6,692 nucleotides of DNA from Pseudomonadota bacterium (GCA_030671915.1 DAOVHN010000140.1:1-6692), one strand, 5' to 3'. Shown: positions 1 through 6,692, numbered from the stretch's first letter. Numbers and translations are program-made. Notes: generated by a model not told the origin, from the letters alone.

Positions 1-50
1 AGCGTGGAAAGCGCCGCCTCGTCCTCGACGATGAGGATACGTGCCGTCAT
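1..50 (-). CDS. phoB: Phosphate regulon response regulator PhoB (N-terminal fragment, runs off the left edge)
   Basis: Only the first 16 complete codons plus two bases are present. They read MTARILIVEDEAALST, the typical first beta strand and acidic pocket (E-D-E) of a response-regulator receiver domain. PhoB is the DNA-binding partner of PhoR: once phosphorylated it binds Pho boxes and activates phosphate-scavenging genes. The ATG (50..48) shares its A with the last base of the phoU TAA stop (TAATG), and no strong Shine-Dalgarno sequence lies upstream, so translation is probably coupled to phoU. The receiver-domain start is visible directly; the name PhoB rests on context (last gene after pst-phoU, with phoR at the other end). 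The output domain is outside the window. Confidence 0.9.
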   Translation of the reverse strand, partial: MTARILIVEDEAALST

Positions 51-754
51 TAGTCCGATTCGCTGGTGGTCTCGTCCAGGTCCGGCAGGGAGTCCTTCAA
101 CGGCTTCGCCTTGACCCGGAAATAGATCGTTTCGGCGATGTTGGTGACATGGTCGCCGATACGCTCGACATTCTTGGCGACGAACAACAGCGTCGTGTAG
201 GAGCCGATATTGCGCGGGTTTTCCATCATGTAGGTCAGGTACTCGCGGAACAGGCTGCTATAGAGGTCGTCGACTTCCTCGTCACGCAGCCAGACCTCCA
301 CCGCCTTGTCGGTATCGCCGGCCAGCGAGGCATCCAGCACATCCTTCAGCATCGCCAGCACCAGCTTGCCGAGACGCTGGATGCCGGCGACGGCGGAAGC
401 CTTGGGCGCCACGTCCAGCGCGGCGCCGCGCCGGCACATATTTTCCGCATGGTCGGCGATGCGTTCCAGGTCGGAGGCGATGCGCAACGCCGACAGGATA
501 TAGCGAAGGTCGATGGCCATGGGCTGGCGCAGCGCCAGCAGCTTCAGGGCCAGGGTGTTGATTTCGGCCTCCAGCTCGTCGACCTTCGTATCGCTTCGGG
601 CGACTTCCTTGGCGAGTTCGGTATCATGTTCGAAGACGGCGCGGATGGCGTTGTCGATCTGCGTCTCGGCCAGGCCGCCCATGCGGCCGATCAGCTCGTT
701 GAGCGCCTGCAGCTCTTCATCGTAGGCGCGGACGATATGTTTACTTTCAGGCAT
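50..754 (-). CDS. phoU: Phosphate signalling protein PhoU
   Basis: The product is 234 residues, the usual PhoU length, cytoplasmic and all-helical. PhoU is a negative regulator that connects the Pst transporter to PhoR and keeps PhoB inactive when phosphate is plentiful. Two PhoU-type repeats are visible, each with the family's metal-cluster motif: SDLERIADHAEN (about residues 94-105) and NVERIGDHVTNIAE (about 195-208). The N-terminus MPESKHIVRAYDEEL is typical. The open frame extends upstream to an ATG at 805, but that would overlap the pstB end by 41 bases; the ATG at 754 has AAGGAG six bases upstream and matches family starts, so it was chosen. The acidic tail (DLDETTSESD) is probably disordered. 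It lies 10 bases after pstB and overlaps the phoB start by one base. Confidence 0.96.
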   Translation of the reverse strand: MPESKHIVRAYDEELQALNELIGRMGGLAETQIDNAIRAVFEHDTELAKEVARSDTKVDELEAEINTLALKLLALRQPMAIDLRYILSALRIASDLERIADHAENMCRRGAALDVAPKASAVAGIQRLGKLVLAMLKDVLDASLAGDTDKAVEVWLRDEEVDDLYSSLFREYLTYMMENPRNIGSYTTLLFVAKNVERIGDHVTNIAETIYFRVKAKPLKDSLPDLDETTSESD

Positions 755-760
755 TAGGCG

Positions 761-767
761 CTCCTTA
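761..767 (-). promoter_or_regulatory. phoU ribosome binding site overlapping the pstB stop codon
   Basis: On the minus strand the bases read TAAGGAG, followed by CGCCTA and the phoU ATG. The TAA is the pstB stop, so the Shine-Dalgarno sequence starts inside it. The six-base spacing is close to ideal and decides the phoU start at 754 over the in-frame upstream ATG at 805. The arrangement suggests that ribosomes finishing pstB help start phoU; that coupling is an inference. Confidence 0.8.
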
Positions 768-1568
768 GCCAAAACGGCCGGTAATATAGCCCTGCGTGCG
801 TTCATCGCGCGGGTTCGTGAAAATGTCCTCGGTGTCGCCGACCTCGACCAGTTCTCCCAGGTGCAGGAAGGCGGTGCGTTGCGAAACCCGCGCGGCCTGC
901 TGCATGGAGTGGGTGACGATCACAATGGTATAGATCTGACGCAGCTCGTCGATCAATTCCTCGATGCGCGCCGTGGCGATCGGGTCGAGTGCCGAGCAGG
1001 GTTCGTCCATCAGGATGACCTCCGGGTTCACCGCAATGGCGCGGGCGATGCAGAGGCGCTGCTGCTGGCCGCCGGAAAGCCCGGTGCCGGGCTCGCCCAT
1101 GCGGTCGCGTACCTCTTTTATCAGGCCGGCCTTTTCCAGGCTGGTGAAGACGATTTCCTCCAGCTCGTCGCGGTTGGACGCCAGTCCATGGATGCGCGGG
1201 CCATAGGCGACATTGTCGAAGATCGATTTCGGGAAGGGGTTGGGCTTCTGGAACACCATGCCGACCCGCGCACGAAGCTCGACGACGTCCAGATCGTAGA
1301 TATCGCCGTCGTCGAGTCGAATATCGCCCTCGACGCGGCAGATCTCGACCACGTCGTTCATGCGATTGATGCAGCGCAGGAAGGTCGACTTGCCGCAGCC
1401 CGAGGGTCCGATCAGCGCGGTCACATGATTGACCGGCACGTCGAGGTCGACGTCGAACAAGGCCTGCTTGGCGCCGTAGAAGACGTTGACGCCCCTGGTA
1501 CTGACCTTGGACGGCGCTTCCTCGACCGTCTGATGGGCGTAACTGAGCGATGAAGTCTGATTTGGCAT
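765..1568 (-). CDS. pstB: Phosphate ABC transporter ATP-binding protein PstB
   Basis: This 267-residue cytoplasmic ATPase powers phosphate import through PstC/PstA. All ABC motifs are intact: Walker [10 protein letters not shown] (residues 54-62), Q-loop around [10 protein letters not shown] (106-115), signature LSGGQQQR (164-171), Walker B VILMDEP (184-190) and the switch histidine in [10 protein letters not shown] (His220). The stretch CINRMND after Walker A and the FQKPNPFP Q-loop are characteristic of PstB rather than other ABC ATPases. About 20 residues before the first beta strand look disordered. The ATG at 1568 has AGGAG ten bases upstream, overlapping the pstA stop TAG. It sits 13 bases after pstA and 10 before phoU. 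Besides transport, PstB is expected to contact PhoU in signalling (family knowledge). Confidence 0.97.
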   Translation of the reverse strand: MPNQTSSLSYAHQTVEEAPSKVSTRGVNVFYGAKQALFDVDLDVPVNHVTALIGPSGCGKSTFLRCINRMNDVVEICRVEGDIRLDDGDIYDLDVVELRARVGMVFQKPNPFPKSIFDNVAYGPRIHGLASNRDELEEIVFTSLEKAGLIKEVRDRMGEPGTGLSGGQQQRLCIARAIAVNPEVILMDEPCSALDPIATARIEELIDELRQIYTIVIVTHSMQQAARVSQRTAFLHLGELVEVGDTEDIFTNPRDERTQGYITGRFG

Positions 1569-1578
1569 TGTACCGATA

Positions 1579-1583
1579 CTCCT
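1579..1583 (-). promoter_or_regulatory. pstB ribosome binding site overlapping the pstA stop codon
   Basis: The minus strand reads TAGGAG, in which TAG is the pstA stop and AGGAG the Shine-Dalgarno sequence. Ten bases separate it from the pstB ATG, somewhat long but usable. No other in-frame start near it is better placed. Confidence 0.7.
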
Positions 1584-2886
1584 ACCAGCGGCGCTCGAAT
1601 TTCTTGCGCAGCAGCACCGCGCCGAGATTCATGAGAATCAGGAAAACGAGAAGCACGATCGTCGCCGCGGATGTGCGTTCGACGAAGGCGCGTTCGGGGC
1701 TGTCGGCCCACAGAAAGATCTGCACCGGCAGCACGGTGGCGGCATCCAGCGGATTTTTCGGCAGATCGACGATGAAGGCGACCATGCCGATCATCAACAG
1801 CGGCGCGGTCTCGCCCAGCGCACGCGCCATGCCGATGATGGCGCCGGTCAGCATGCCGGGCATGGCCAGCGGCAGCACATTGCCGACCACCATCTGCATA
1901 CGGCTGGCGCCCAGCCCCAGCGCGCCCTCGCGGATCGAGGGCGGCACCGCCTTCAGCGCGGCGCGCCCGGCGATGATGATCGTCGGCAAGGTCATCAGCG
2001 CCAGTACCAGACCGCCGACCAGCGGGGCAGAGCGCGGCATGCCGAAAAAATTGAGAAACACGGCAAGGCCCAGCAGGCCGAAGACGATGGAGGGCACGGC
2101 CGCCAGATTGTTGATATTGACCTCGATAATGTCGGTCCAGCGGTTCTTCGGCGCGAATTCCTCAAGATAAACCGCCGACATCACGCCCAGCGGGAAGGCC
2201 AGTGCCAGCACCACAAGCATCGTCCAGAGCGTGCCCAGCGCCGCGCCGGCGATACCCGCCAGCTCCGGTTCGCGGCTGTCGCCGCCGGTAAAGAAACGCA
2301 GATTGAAGCCGGTCGATATCCGGCCTTGCTCGCGCAAGCTCTCTATACGGGCGATCTGCTTGTCGGAGACACGGCGTTCGTCCTCCGCCACCTCGGCGCT
2401 GATATAACCCTTCATAAACATGTCGATATCGTCGGATGCGGGGACCCAGAGGGAAACCGTCTGTCCGACGAGCGAGGGATCGGCCATCACATCGTCGCGC
2501 AGGTCGAATGCCGCACCGCTGCTGACCAGATCGTAAAGCTCCCGCTTTTCCTTGCGCTTTTTTACGTCGGGGAAAATTTCACGCAGCGACAGCTTGATCA
2601 GCTTTTCGTAATCGCCACGTGACAGAATCTTCGGGTCGCGATTGCCGTCGGGGTCGATTTCCGCCGCGTCGACCAGCACGTCGATCTGGACATAGGTCTG
2701 GCGGAAGGCGGACCAGCCGTTGGCGATGATGGTGCCGAACAGGATTCCCAGCATAAGCAGCGCCACGCCGATCGCGGCGATGCCGTAAGCCTTGAAGCGG
2801 CGTTCCGCGGCATAGCGCCGGCGCAGGCCGGCCTTGACCGCCTGGGCCGTGTCCGAGCGGGAGGGGGATACCGGGGTGTCAGTCAT
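1582..2886 (-). CDS. pstA: Phosphate ABC transporter permease PstA, long form with a periplasmic insert
   Basis: This inner-membrane subunit forms the phosphate channel with PstC. From the chosen ATG the product is 434 residues; the E. coli protein is just under 300. The order is a basic cytoplasmic N-terminus, a first membrane helix (about 34-57), a hydrophilic, charged segment of about 150 residues (58-210), then five hydrophobic helices (about 214-241, 262-282, 287-308, 341-370, 406-427). The permease coupling loop is clear in [10 protein letters not shown] (319-328), with the RALGETAPL motif at 355-363. The extra segment appears to match a domain of unknown function known from alphaproteobacterial PstA (DUF3333, from memory). 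The start at 2886 overlaps the pstC end by 8 bases. GGAGGT lies 12 bases upstream and GAGGA only 2 bases upstream, so spacing is not ideal. An in-frame ATG at 2913 has no ribosome site and is less likely. Confidence 0.94.
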   Translation of the reverse strand: MTDTPVSPSRSDTAQAVKAGLRRRYAAERRFKAYGIAAIGVALLMLGILFGTIIANGWSAFRQTYVQIDVLVDAAEIDPDGNRDPKILSRGDYEKLIKLSLREIFPDVKKRKEKRELYDLVSSGAAFDLRDDVMADPSLVGQTVSLWVPASDDIDMFMKGYISAEVAEDERRVSDKQIARIESLREQGRISTGFNLRFFTGGDSREPELAGIAGAALGTLWTMLVVLALAFPLGVMSAVYLEEFAPKNRWTDIIEVNINNLAAVPSIVFGLLGLAVFLNFFGMPRSAPLVGGLVLALMTLPTIIIAGRAALKAVPPSIREGALGLGASRMQMVVGNVLPLAMPGMLTGAIIGMARALGETAPLLMIGMVAFIVDLPKNPLDAATVLPVQIFLWADSPERAFVERTSAATIVLLVFLILMNLGAVLLRKKFERRW

Positions 2887-4255
2887 ATTCCTCGCGATAC
2901 CTCCGAACCACATAGAGCGCGACGATGTTCAGCGTCAGCGTCACCAGGAACAGCATCAGGCCCAGCGCGAAGGCCGCCAGGGTCTTGGCGCTGTCGAATT
3001 CCTGGTCGCCGGTCAGCAGGGTGACGATTTGTACCGTCACGGTCGTTACGGCCTCGAAAGGATTGGCGGTCAGGTTGGCGGCAAGGCCGGCGGCCATGAC
3101 CACGATCATGGTCTCGCCGATAGCGCGCGACACGCCCAGCAGCAGCCCGCCGACAATTCCCGGCAGGGCGGCGGGCAGAATGACGCTACGGATGGTTTCC
3201 GATTGCGTCGCCCCCAGGCCGTAAGAGCCCTCGCGCAGGCTGTTGGGTACCGCCGCGATGGCGTCGTCGGACAGCGACGATACGAAGGGGATAATCATGA
3301 CCCCCATCACCGCACCCGCCGCCAGTGCGCTTTCCGAAGCCACGTCCAGCCCCAGCAGGCCGCCGGTCTCGCGCACAAGGGGGGCGACGGTCAGGGCGGC
3401 GAAGAAGCCGTAGACGACGGTCGGGATGCCGGCCAGGATTTCCAGCAGCGGTTTCAGCACCGCGCGGACTCTCGGCGCCGCATATTCCGCCATATAGATT
3501 GCCGACAACAGGCCGACCGGCGCAGCCACCGCCATGGCGATGACACTGATCAGCATGGTGCCCGCGAAGACTGGCCCCGCGCCGAACGCACCGGATGACC
3601 CAACCTGGTCGGACCGGATCGCCGTTTGCGGACTCCATTTAGGGCCGAACAGGAATTCTGTAATCGGCACCAGCTGGAAGAAACGCAAGGCCTCGAATAA
3701 AAGCGAAAGCACGATGCCGATGGTGGTGATGACGGCAATCGTCGAGCTGACGAGCAGCAGGCCGCGCACGATCTTTTCCACCCTGCTCCGCGCCCGCAAT
3801 TGCGGCGTGACCAGGCGGAGCCCGATACCGGCCCCGGCCAGCAATATGGCGACCGAGAGCGCGGAAAGCACCAGCGGCGCGCGGCCGATAAGGGAAGCGT
3901 AGTGCGCGGCGGCATCGGCCAGCCTTGGATCGTCCGGCAATCTGCCGACCGCGATGGCGTTACGAATATCGTTGTAGATCAGCCCGGTTTGCGAGTCGGG
4001 CAGCGACCGCAATTCGTCCGGCAGCCCGCCGATGACCAGGGTCTCGATCATGGTGGGCTGCAGCGCCAGCCAGAGGGCGACCACCGCGATCGTCGGCAGG
4101 AAGCCCCATAGCGCGACATACCAGCCGTAATAGCGGGGCAGGGCGGAAAGGTCTTTCGGCCGGCCGCCGACAAGGGCCAGCGCGCGGCCGCGGCCGATAC
4201 GAAAGCCGGCCGCGGTCAATGCCAGAAGAACGATTGTCAGAACAAGCAGCAGCAT
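2879..4255 (-). CDS. pstC: Phosphate ABC transporter permease PstC, long form with N-terminal extension
   Basis: This inner-membrane partner of PstA has 458 residues from the chosen start, against roughly 320 in E. coli. The N-terminal 160 residues hold membrane helices at about 1-18, 45-66 and 128-148 with a soluble loop between the last two (about 70-125). The conserved permease core follows: helices near 165-190, 226-255, 268-293, 309-327, 360-392 and 427-450, with coupling loop REGSYGLGAT (341-350) and RAIGETM (377-383). The RYYGWYVALW stretch (41-50) is typical of the alphaproteobacterial long form (DUF3708-type N-terminus, from memory). The ATG at 4255 lies 13 bases after pstS with a modest GGAAG four bases upstream; the in-frame ATG at 4324 would overlap pstS by 56 bases and precede the hydrophobic start, so it was rejected. 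Confidence 0.95.
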   Translation of the reverse strand: MLLLVLTIVLLALTAAGFRIGRGRALALVGGRPKDLSALPRYYGWYVALWGFLPTIAVVALWLALQPTMIETLVIGGLPDELRSLPDSQTGLIYNDIRNAIAVGRLPDDPRLADAAAHYASLIGRAPLVLSALSVAILLAGAGIGLRLVTPQLRARSRVEKIVRGLLLVSSTIAVITTIGIVLSLLFEALRFFQLVPITEFLFGPKWSPQTAIRSDQVGSSGAFGAGPVFAGTMLISVIAMAVAAPVGLLSAIYMAEYAAPRVRAVLKPLLEILAGIPTVVYGFFAALTVAPLVRETGGLLGLDVASESALAAGAVMGVMIIPFVSSLSDDAIAAVPNSLREGSYGLGATQSETIRSVILPAALPGIVGGLLLGVSRAIGETMIVVMAAGLAANLTANPFEAVTTVTVQIVTLLTGDQEFDSAKTLAAFALGLMLFLVTLTLNIVALYVVRRYREEYD

Positions 4256-4268
4256 TCCGCTTCCAGTG

Positions 4269-5303
4269 TTACATGGAGAGCGGAACCAGGCCGGCGGCCT
4301 TTTCCGTCCACTCCGCGCGCTCATCTTCCAGCATGGGGATCAGCCCCTTGTCGCCAAGATAGCCTTCCTCGCCCCAGGCCTTGTCGCTGGTGAACTCGGC
4401 CAGGAACTCGGCGATGCCCGGCACCACCCCGACATGGGCCTTCTTCACATAGAAGAAGAGCGGCCGGGATATCGGGTACTCGCCCTCGGCGATCAGTTCG
4501 AACTCGGGCTCGACGCCGTCGATCTTGCTGCCCTGCACCTTGTCGGAGTTCTGATCGAGGAAGGAGAAACCGAAGACGCCCAGCGCGTCCGGATTGGCCT
4601 CCAGCTTCTGGACGATCAGGTTGTCGTTCTCGCCGGCCTCGACATAGGCGCCATCCTCGCGAATGGTGTGGCAGATCGCCTTGTACCGGTTCTTGTCGCT
4701 CTTCTTCAGCGCCTCGATCCAGTCGAAGCTCTTGCAGCCGCCCTCAAGCGCCAGCTCGACGAAGGCGTCGCGCGTGCCGGAGGTCGGCGGCGGGCCAAGC
4801 ACCTCGATCTTCGTCGCCGGGAGGTCCGGATTAACGTCTTTCCAGGTCTTGTAGGGGTTCGGGGTCAGCTTGCCCGCGCCATCGGGCACATCCTTGGCCA
4901 GCGCCAGGAACAGATCCTTGAGCGTTAGCGCGTACTGGGCCGCCTTCTTGGAATTGGCGACCACGATGCCGTCATAGCCGATCTTGACCTCGACGACCTC
5001 TGCAACGCCATTATCGGCGCACATCTTGACCTCGGAGGCTTTGATCCGGCGGGACGAGTTGGTGATGTCGGGGTGGCCGACGCCGACCCCCGCGCAAAAC
5101 AGCTTCAGGCCGCCGCCCGAACCGGTCGCCTCGACGACCGGCGTTTTGAAATCGGTGGTCTTGCCGAAACGCTCGGCGACCGCGGTCGAAAAAGGAAATA
5201 CCGTTGACGATCCGACAATCCGGATCTGGTCGCGGGCTTCCGCCGCGCCGGCGCCAATAACCAGGGCCAGGCCGGCAACCGCGAACATCCTAGTTAACAT
5301 CAT
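4269..5303 (-). CDS. pstS: Periplasmic phosphate-binding protein PstS
   Basis: This is the substrate-binding protein that captures phosphate in the periplasm and delivers it to PstC/PstA. The 344-residue precursor begins with a Sec signal peptide: Arg5, hydrophobic core about 7-20, likely cut after AEA (residues 21-23). Ligand-binding motifs are clear: VGSSTVFPFS (30-39), ATGSGGGLKLFCAGVG (59-74), DITNSSRRIK (79-88), GYDGIVVANS (109-118) and PPTSGTRDAF (172-181). Four cysteines (70, 95, 190, 211) could form disulfides. The reading frame has ATGs at 5315, 5303, 5300 and 5288. GAGGA ends five bases before 5303 and eight before 5300, while 5315 has no good ribosome site, so 5303 was chosen; 5300 is nearly as good. 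It is the first gene after the Pho-box promoter, consistent with being the most abundant product. Confidence 0.96.
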   Translation of the reverse strand: MMLTRMFAVAGLALVIGAGAAEARDQIRIVGSSTVFPFSTAVAERFGKTTDFKTPVVEATGSGGGLKLFCAGVGVGHPDITNSSRRIKASEVKMCADNGVAEVVEVKIGYDGIVVANSKKAAQYALTLKDLFLALAKDVPDGAGKLTPNPYKTWKDVNPDLPATKIEVLGPPPTSGTRDAFVELALEGGCKSFDWIEALKKSDKNRYKAICHTIREDGAYVEAGENDNLIVQKLEANPDALGVFGFSFLDQNSDKVQGSKIDGVEPEFELIAEGEYPISRPLFFYVKKAHVGVVPGIAEFLAEFTSDKAWGEEGYLGDKGLIPMLEDERAEWTEKAAGLVPLSM

Positions 5304-5308
5304 GGAAT

Positions 5309-5313
5309 TCCTC
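5309..5313 (-). promoter_or_regulatory. pstS ribosome binding site
   Basis: GAGGA lies five bases before the ATG at 5303 and eight before the adjacent ATG at 5300. It overlaps the upstream in-frame ATG at 5315, which argues against initiation there. This site decides the pstS start. Confidence 0.75.
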
Positions 5314-5333
5314 ATTGGGTTCTGTTTTCCGGT

Positions 5334-5355
5334 GGATCCCCCGAGCAGGGGAACC
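5334..5355 (-). other. Hairpin in the pstS mRNA leader
   Basis: On the minus strand GGTTCCCC (5355-5348) can pair with GGGGATCC (5341-5334), giving seven pairs with one T-T mismatch around a six-base loop (TGCTCG). It lies about 30 bases upstream of the pstS start, within the predicted leader. No T-run follows on either strand, so it does not look like an intrinsic terminator. It could protect the 5' end of the transcript or affect translation; function is unknown and it may be chance in GC-rich DNA. Confidence 0.4.
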
Positions 5356-5365
5356 TTCGCGGGAA

Positions 5366-5371
5366 ACTCTA
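5366..5371 (-). promoter_or_regulatory. Candidate -10 element of the PhoB-dependent pstS promoter
   Basis: TAGAGT matches four of six positions of TATAAT. It begins exactly ten bases after the last (weak) Pho-box unit, the same spacing as I recall for the E. coli phoA promoter, where the Pho box replaces the -35 element. Transcription would start near 5357-5360, leaving a leader of about 55 bases. The motif is degenerate, so the call rests mainly on spacing. Confidence 0.5.
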
Positions 5372-5381
5372 CGGTCCCTCC

Positions 5382-5421
5382 ATGAACCCTCTACAACAGT
5401 TCCATGACAACTGTATGACAA
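5382..5421 (-). promoter_or_regulatory. Pho box array: PhoB binding sites upstream of pstS
   Basis: Read on the minus strand, two perfect TTGTCAT units (5421-5415 and 5410-5404) are 11 bases apart, followed at the same period by CTGTTGT (5399-5393) and a weak GGTTCAT (5388-5382). PhoB family proteins bind direct repeats of about seven bases, (C/T)TGTCAT, separated by four A/T-rich bases, one dimer per two repeats. The array therefore holds one strong box and probably a second weaker box next to the -10 candidate. Its position between phoR and pstS indicates that the pst-phoU-phoB operon is induced by phosphorylated PhoB. The first three units are well supported; the fourth is tentative. Confidence 0.88.
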
Positions 5422-5452
5422 CTACCTGCCGAATAACTGCGAACTACATCTT

Positions 5453-6692
5453 TCAGGTGGTGGACTCCATCGCCGGTTCCGCCGGCAGGACGACCGAAAA
5501 CCGGCTGCCCCGGCCCAGCTCGCTCTCAATCGCCAGGTGTCCGCGATGGCGGCTGACTACATGTTTTACAATCGCCAGGCCCAGTCCGGTGCCGCCGCGT
5601 TCGCGGCTGCGCGCGGCGTCGACGCGATAGAAGCGCTCGGTCAGGCGCGGGATATCCTCGGCCGGAATGCCCTCGCCTTCATCCTCGACCGAGACGGTGA
5701 TATGGCCCGCCGGTTCCGGCCGGGCGGTCACGCGGACCTCGCCACCCTCGCGGCCATAGCGGATCGCATTGCCGATCAGGTTCTCGAAAACCTCGGCCAA
5801 CTGGTCGCGGTCGCCGGCCAACGGCGCCAGGCCCTCGGCCAGGTCAAGGGTAACTTTCACATTGCGCTTCGCCGCTTGCTGCTCCAGAAGACCCGCTGCT
5901 TCGTCCAGCAATCCGCCGACCGATACGCTGTCCGTGGGACGGGAATGTTCCTCCATCTCGATGCGCGACAACGAGAGCAAATCCTCGACCAGCCGCGCCA
6001 TGCGGCGGGCCTGTTCGTCCATGATGGCGAGAAACCGGACCCGCGCCTCGGCATCTTCACGTGCCGGCCCTTGCAGGGTTTCGATATAGCCGAGCAGGCT
6101 GGCCAAGGGTGTTTTGAGTTCGTGACTGACATTGGCGACGAAGTCGGCCCGCATCCGTTCGGTCTGTTCCAGGGCGGTGAGATCGTGAAATACGGCGACT
6201 GCGGCATCCGGCGAATCCTCGCCCAGCGGCTCGACCCGGACCGCGAAATGCCGCTCTACGGGTACGGGGAAGGAAATTTCGATGGATTGTCCGGCTGCCC
6301 CGGCAAGTACGGCGTCCACCGCAGCCAGGAGTACCGGGTTGCGCACCACGCTGGCAAGGTCATGCCCGTCCAGGGCGATCCCCGCCAGTTCGCGGGCGGA
6401 CTGATTCGCGCGGGTGACGCGGCGATCCGCCGCAATGAGCAGAACCGGGTCGGGCAGGATATCGATGACACGCGGTTGCTCGGACGCCTCGGCCGCGAGC
6501 CGGCCCGCTTTCTCACGCCATATGCGGACCATTCGGTCGAATGCCCGGTTCAACCCGTCGCTCGCAATGGGTCGTCCCGGGTCGGGAATGCCGGAGGCCA
6601 GTGCATCCACACGCCGGCGCAACGCATCCCTGAGGCGGGCCGGGCGCCAGGCGATCAACGCGGCCAGCACGCCCGCAAGCAGACCGGCCAGC
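5453..6692 (-). CDS. phoR: Phosphate regulon sensor histidine kinase PhoR (5' end outside the window)
   Basis: The visible 412 residues are the C-terminal part of a membrane-bound sensor kinase that phosphorylates PhoB under phosphate limitation. The fragment opens inside a hydrophobic stretch (LAGLLAGVLAALIAW), the end of a membrane helix, then a basic linker. A PAS domain follows (about 6176-6472; ILPDPVLLIAADRRVTRAN). The HisKA domain has the phosphoacceptor in SHELKTP (His codon 6124-6122). The ATPase domain shows the N-box ENLIGNAIRYG, G1 DEGEGIP, F-box LTERFYRVD and G2 GTGLGLAIVKH, all intact. The GTG at 6670 lies inside the membrane helix and is not the true start; the frame stays open to the edge. 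The name PhoR rests on the single-PAS architecture and on its position ahead of pst-phoU-phoB. No terminator is seen after its stop. Confidence 0.94.
   Translation of the reverse strand, partial: LAGLLAGVLAALIAWRPARLRDALRRRVDALASGIPDPGRPIASDGLNRAFDRMVRIWREKAGRLAAEASEQPRVIDILPDPVLLIAADRRVTRANQSARELAGIALDGHDLASVVRNPVLLAAVDAVLAGAAGQSIEISFPVPVERHFAVRVEPLGEDSPDAAVAVFHDLTALEQTERMRADFVANVSHELKTPLASLLGYIETLQGPAREDAEARVRFLAIMDEQARRMARLVEDLLSLSRIEMEEHSRPTDSVSVGGLLDEAAGLLEQQAAKRNVKVTLDLAEGLAPLAGDRDQLAEVFENLIGNAIRYGREGGEVRVTARPEPAGHITVSVEDEGEGIPAEDIPRLTERFYRVDAARSRERGGTGLGLAIVKHVVSRHRGHLAIESELGRGSRFSVVLPAEPAMESTT

Noticed and set aside
755..805. Upstream in-frame ATG giving PhoU 17 extra residues
   Set aside because: It would overlap the end of pstB, has no ribosome site, and the extra residues do not fit the PhoU N-terminus; the ATG at 754 has AAGGAG at ideal spacing.
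4256..4324. Upstream in-frame ATG giving PstC 23 extra residues
   Set aside because: The extra residues overlap pstS coding sequence and are basic and proline-rich; the hydrophobic N-terminus typical of long PstC begins at the ATG at 4255.
5334..5355. The leader hairpin as an intrinsic terminator of phoR
   Set aside because: No T-run follows the stem on either strand, and it lies downstream of the Pho box, inside the expected pstS transcript.
5426..5443. Further Pho-box units upstream of the array
   Set aside because: On the 11-base grid the next units read TCGGCAG and TTCGCAG, which keep too little of TTGTCAT to count.
41..5630. Long plus-strand open frames, for example 41-757, 861-1553, 2834-3598 and 4266-4928
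   Set aside because: Each lies antisense to a well-identified gene, has low-complexity R/Q/G/A/D-rich translation with no family motifs, and is expected from stop-poor antisense frames in GC-rich DNA.
5382..5630. Plus-strand open frame of 82 codons covering the Pho-box region and the end of phoR
   Set aside because: No recognisable motif or convincing ribosome site; it crosses the Pho boxes and runs antisense to phoR coding sequence.
6668..6670. GTG as the start of phoR
   Set aside because: It falls inside a hydrophobic helix and the frame remains open to the window edge, so the true start and the first membrane segment lie outside.

Overview
The window is one arm of a phosphate-starvation (Pho) locus. 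All genes lie on the minus strand, so in transcription order, from the right-hand end leftward, they are: phoR (sensor kinase, 5' end cut by the window edge), pstS, pstC, pstA, pstB, phoU, and the first 16 complete codons of phoB. Base composition is high in G+C. Gene order, the enlarged forms of both permeases, and the PhoR/PhoU/PhoB sequence style point to an alphaproteobacterium. I cannot name a genus from the sequence alone; a Rhodospirillales-like lineage is only a guess.

Layout: phoR fills about 5453-6692 and lacks its N-terminal membrane segments. A roughly 150-base gap (5304-5452) follows, the only real intergenic space here. It carries a clear Pho-box array (two perfect TTGTCAT units 11 bases apart, a third good unit and a weak fourth), a matching -10 candidate, and a short hairpin in the pstS leader. 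From pstS on, genes are packed with gaps of 10-13 bases or overlaps of 8 and 1 bases, so pstS-pstC-pstA-pstB-phoU-phoB should be one transcription unit with translational coupling. No terminator is visible after phoR or between any genes, so some read-through from phoR is possible.

How it works: PstS binds phosphate in the periplasm, PstC and PstA form the channel, and PstB drives import with ATP. PhoU links the transporter state to PhoR. When phosphate is scarce, PhoR phosphorylates PhoB, which would bind the Pho box before pstS and raise the whole operon, including phoB itself as last gene. phoR lies upstream of this Pho box and depends on a promoter outside the window.

I found no mobile elements, RNA genes, CRISPR arrays or unrecognised genes. 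This is a conserved housekeeping region and I see no undescribed system. The items most worth a second look are the Pho-box array and leader, and the extra domains in PstA and PstC.
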